From assembly GCF_033971325.1 (NCBI RefSeq), contig NZ_CP117180.1, positions 1,546,472 to 1,610,471 on the forward strand: a stretch of 64,000 nt of DNA, written 5' to 3'. Position numbers and translations under genes: made by a program. Origin of the DNA: Hydrogenobacter sp. T-2 (lineage in GTDB: Bacteria > Aquificota > Aquificia > Aquificales > Aquificaceae). Numbering within the stretch: position 1 is the stretch's first letter; every line of letters begins with the position of its first letter. The notes beneath the pieces are model-generated. The model had not been told where the DNA came from. It saw only the letters and a program-made list of their open reading frames with translations, and ran no database searches. Shown piece by piece: positions 61,558 through 64,000 of the stretch.

Positions 61558-62666
61558 TAAGAGAGGGAAAGGTCCTTTTGGATATTGAGCTTCCAGAGGT
61601 CGTCTCTTCAAAGATGCAAGTCTTTTATAACCCACACATGAGGGAAAACAGGGACATAAGCCTTCTTATGCTCTTGAACATGCCAAGCCAAGACCTTACA
61701 GTCTGCGACCCCATGGGTGCAAGCGGTATAAGGCTTATGAGGTTTTTGCTTGAGACCAACAAGGTTAAAAAAGCCATATACAATGACATAAGCCCCTCTG
61801 CGGTAGAGTTCTTCTTGAACCTTCTGAGGTCTCATAACATTCCAGAAGATAAAGTGGAAGTATACAAGGAAGATGCAAACCTTCTTCTTAGAAAACTCAG
61901 AAACTGCCACTATGTGGATATAGACCCCTTTGGCTCACCGGTGCCCTTCTTAGAAGGTGGTATACTGCCCTTGGCAAGGTATGGCTTGCTGGCTGTAAGT
62001 GCCACAGATACCTCTGTGCTTTCTGGCACATATCCAGAAACCTGTCAAAGAAGATATGGCTCAAAACCCCTGCTTAGTGCGGAGTTTTACCACGAGGTAG
62101 GCTTACGCATCCTCATAAAAAAGGTAGTAGAAGAAGGTGCAAAGATGGACTACGCTCTAAAGCCAGTGTTTTCCTATTCCTACAGGCATTATATGAGAGC
62201 CTTCTTCATAAAGGACATAGGACCAAAAAGGACCAACGCTCTTATAAGACAAATAGGCTTTTTGCTCTACTGCGATAGGTGTCTATACAGAGAGGGTGTG
62301 CAGGTGGAAGACATAAGGCATGAGTGTCCTCACTGCAAGAATAGACTTTTGGTTGCAGGACCTCTTTGGCTTGGAAACCTCTGGGATGAGGAGCTTGTCC
62401 AAAGGTTATGGGAAACGAGAGGCATGGTAGAAATCTCAGAAAACACCAATAAGCTCTTAAAAAGAATAAAAGATGAGTCAAAAGCTCAAACCTTGGGCTT
62501 TTATACTATCTCTTCCATATGCAAAACCTTTCGCATAGGACAAGCACCCACTATAGAAAGGTTTTTAGAGGTCTTTGAAGGCACAAGAACACATTTTAGC
62601 CCCGAGGGTTTTAGAACATTACTTAGCCACGAAGAGGTGCTAAAAAGAGCCCATGAGCTATTATAG
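61554..62666 (+). CDS. trm1: tRNA (guanine-26/27) dimethyltransferase Trm1
   Basis: 370 residues, SAM-dependent. VCDPMGASGIRLMRFLLE is the SAM loop, YNDISPSAVEFFLNLL the second, and YVDIDPFGSPVPFLEGGILPLARYGLLAVSATDTSVLSGTYPE the catalytic Trm1 signature. A CxxC...CxxC pair (CDRC, CPHC) near residues 240-265 probably binds zinc. Trm1 is normally archaeal/eukaryotic; Aquifex is the known bacterial exception and its enzyme also methylates G27. Coupled to hemE (4-base overlap) and to the unknown gene after it (14-base overlap). Confidence 0.93.
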   Translation: MIREGKVLLDIELPEVVSSKMQVFYNPHMRENRDISLLMLLNMPSQDLTVCDPMGASGIRLMRFLLETNKVKKAIYNDISPSAVEFFLNLLRSHNIPEDKVEVYKEDANLLLRKLRNCHYVDIDPFGSPVPFLEGGILPLARYGLLAVSATDTSVLSGTYPETCQRRYGSKPLLSAEFYHEVGLRILIKKVVEEGAKMDYALKPVFSYSYRHYMRAFFIKDIGPKRTNALIRQIGFLLYCDRCLYREGVQVEDIRHECPHCKNRLLVAGPLWLGNLWDEELVQRLWETRGMVEISENTNKLLKRIKDESKAQTLGFYTISSICKTFRIGQAPTIERFLEVFEGTRTHFSPEGFRTLLSHEEVLKRAHELL

Positions 62667-63192
62667 AGAACTTAAGGACTTTATACTGCAGATAAAGGGA
62701 GACTTTTTTCTTTCGCCAAGAGATAGGTGGTTTTTGAAGTTTCTTGAAGAGGAAGGCTACCCCCTTGAAGTAGTGAAAGAAGGTATAAAAAGGTTTTTCC
62801 TTTTCCATCCTCCAAATAGAGCCTCAAAGCTACCACTTTTTATGAGCTTTGAGCAGATACAAAAACTGAAAAGGTTCTATATCAAGAAAACTTCACAAGG
62901 TCTGGACTGGAAGGAAAGGTTTCTCAAAAAACTAAGGCTTGCGGAAGAGATTTTAGGAAGAAAGATACAAGTAAAAATGCCAGAGGATATGCAAAGTGCG
63001 GAGGAAATCCTACAAAGCCTTTCTTCTGAAATAGCCAAAAAATTGTGGGATGAACTAAGCAGGGAGCAAAAAGCAAGCCTTATGAAGAAGTTTGCAAGTT
63101 TTAAGCAAGACCAAGAGCTCTTTAAGGCTATGATAAAAAGGGAACTCTTCAAGGAGAAGGGTATAAAGAGTTTATCTTTGTTCGTGGATTGA
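62653..63192 (+). CDS. Hypothetical helical protein
   Basis: 179 residues, not recognised. Mostly helical and basic, no signal or membrane segment. N-terminal half ([32 protein letters not shown]) has the feel of a DNA- or protein-binding helical bundle, C-terminal half is a charged coil ([22 protein letters not shown]). Starts 14 bases inside trm1 and converges on trpE with a 21-base overlap. Real gene by its length, codon use and coupling. Confidence 0.7.
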   Translation: MSYYRELKDFILQIKGDFFLSPRDRWFLKFLEEEGYPLEVVKEGIKRFFLFHPPNRASKLPLFMSFEQIQKLKRFYIKKTSQGLDWKERFLKKLRLAEEILGRKIQVKMPEDMQSAEEILQSLSSEIAKKLWDELSREQKASLMKKFASFKQDQELFKAMIKRELFKEKGIKSLSLFVD

Positions 63193-64000
63193 CTCAGCCA
63201 TAGCTACAGCCTTCATAAGAGCTTTTGCCTTATTTACAGTTTCTAACCACTCCTTTTCTGGGTCAGAGTCCGCCACTATGCCTGCACCCGCTTGAAGAAA
63301 AACCTGGTCCTTTAGTAGCACCGCAGTTCTTATGGCAATTGCCATATCCATATTTCCTTCAAAGGATATATAACCCACCGCCCCTGCGTATATGCTTCTT
63401 CTTTCCCTTTCAAGCTCCTCTATTATCTGCATGGCTCTAACCTTGGGTGCACCAGACACTGTCCCCGCAGGAAATAGAGCCTTCAAAACGTCCACCGCAG
63501 AAAGACCATCCTTTAGCTCACCTATTACATCGCTCACCATATGCGTAACATGAGAATACCTTTCTACCCTCATAAAGCCCTCTACCCTTACGCTTCCTGG
63601 CTTGCTTACACGTCCCACATCGTTTCTTGCCAGGTCTACAAGCATTAAGTGTTCCGCCCTTTCCTTCTCATCTTGCAGGAGCTCCCTCTCAAGAGCCAAG
63701 TCCTCCTCGGGAGTTTCTCCCCTCCTTCTTGTCCCCGCTATGGGTCTTGTTTCTATCCTGCTCCCCTCAAGCCTTACCAAGACCTCTGGAGAAGAGCCTA
63801 TTACCTTTAGGTCTCCAAAGTCCATGTAATACATATAGGGTGATGGGTTTAGAAATCTCAAAGACCTGTATATGCCCTCTGGCTCTCCAGAAAAGACCTT
63901 ACTAAACCTTTGAGACAAAACCACCTGCACTATATCTCCCTGCTCCACATACTCCTTTGCCCTTTTTACCAAACTCATAAACTCCTCTTTTGTGTAGTTT
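63172..64000 (-). CDS. trpE: Anthranilate synthase component I, 5' end outside window
   Basis: Chorismate-using first enzyme of tryptophan synthesis. The frame is open to the window edge; residues at the ATG at 63978 are internal ([30 protein letters not shown]). Motifs: [68 protein letters not shown] and [18 protein letters not shown]. The missing N-terminal part is expected to carry the tryptophan feedback site. ADC synthase (PabB) is the main alternative, less likely from these motifs. Confidence 0.9.
   Translation of the reverse strand, partial: NYTKEEFMSLVKRAKEYVEQGDIVQVVLSQRFSKVFSGEPEGIYRSLRFLNPSPYMYYMDFGDLKVIGSSPEVLVRLEGSRIETRPIAGTRRRGETPEEDLALERELLQDEKERAEHLMLVDLARNDVGRVSKPGSVRVEGFMRVERYSHVTHMVSDVIGELKDGLSAVDVLKALFPAGTVSGAPKVRAMQIIEELERERRSIYAGAVGYISFEGNMDMAIAIRTAVLLKDQVFLQAGAGIVADSDPEKEWLETVNKAKALMKAVAMAESIHEQR

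Noticed and set aside
1-64000. CRISPR arrays, rRNA operons, integrases and prophage genes
   Set aside because: No regularly spaced repeats, rRNA sequence, or recombinase/phage structural genes were seen on either strand; no non-coding gap exceeds about 130 bases.

Overview
The window looks like the chromosome of a thermophilic, chemolithoautotrophic bacterium of the Aquificaceae (Aquifex / Hydrogenobacter / Thermocrinis type). Pointers are a five-gene pyruvate- or 2-oxoglutarate:ferredoxin oxidoreductase set of the Hydrogenobacter kind, an archaeal-type bifunctional fructose-1,6-bisphosphate aldolase/phosphatase, a thioredoxin-fold [2Fe-2S] ferredoxin like Aquifex Fd4, the pimeloyl-CoA synthetase BioW, a Trm1 tRNA methyltransferase (rare in bacteria), a compact topoisomerase I and a short endonuclease-type MutL. 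The taxon is inferred from gene content, not from a search. The genome is very compact: no gap between genes exceeds about 130 bases, stop/start overlaps of 1-17 bases are the rule, and convergent genes overlap by up to 68 bases.

Layout. 1-11.9 kb: dnaK (5' end missing), periplasmic murein enzymes, thpR, purM, bamA, thiD, acpS, a CcsA-like membrane protein, aroK, a DsbC-like protein, bioF. 11.9-14.2 kb (minus): AbrB-like gene, flgD, flgE. 14.3-18.8 kb: an odd molybdopterin-family protein, a C-terminal CinA, lpxA, glmU, tRNA-Lys. 18.8-23.1 kb (minus): Crp/Fnr regulator, M29 aminopeptidase, MCE/MlaD protein, purQ, purS. 23.1-27.7 kb: aspS, an inserted restriction-modification pair, hemC. 27.7-29.5 kb (minus): hemB, a Uma2 gene and an unknown. 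29.6-37.8 kb: tRNA-Gly, HerA-like ATPase, AMIN amidase, queE and infB (minus), two glycosyltransferases, bioW. 37.9-42.5 kb: FadL-type porin, ferredoxin, and topA-draG-hfq on the minus strand. 42.5-51.2 kb: FBP aldolase/phosphatase, a TauE-like transporter, era, DUF302, YyaL, mutL, hisF, an OmpA-like lipoprotein-size protein. 51.2-56.5 kb (minus): the oxidoreductase operon with three Uma2 genes slotted between its subunits. 56.6-64 kb: S41 protease, P-loop kinase, DsbC-like protein, ispH, dapF, hemE, trm1, an unknown and trpE (5' end beyond the window).

How they fit together. The oxidoreductase (CO2 fixation by the reductive TCA cycle), ferredoxin and FBP aldolase/phosphatase (gluconeogenesis) form the carbon backbone. 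hemB, hemC and hemE cover part of tetrapyrrole synthesis, bioW and bioF the start of biotin synthesis, and bamA, lpxA, glmU, MlaD, FadL and the glycosyltransferases the outer envelope.

The most interesting features are: (1) three Uma2 (PD-(D/E)XK-fold) genes interleaved with the oxidoreductase subunits, which share near-identical ends around a divergent middle; (2) an AT-rich restriction-modification pair spliced by short overlaps between aspS and hemC, whose methyltransferase starts with a domain resembling the DCD (development and cell death) domain of plants and whose nuclease has a CCGG-family-like active site; (3) a recurrent promoter layout with the -10 box 6-8 bases before the start codon and no Shine-Dalgarno, implying leaderless mRNAs for many operons, sometimes in both directions from a 15-22 base gap.
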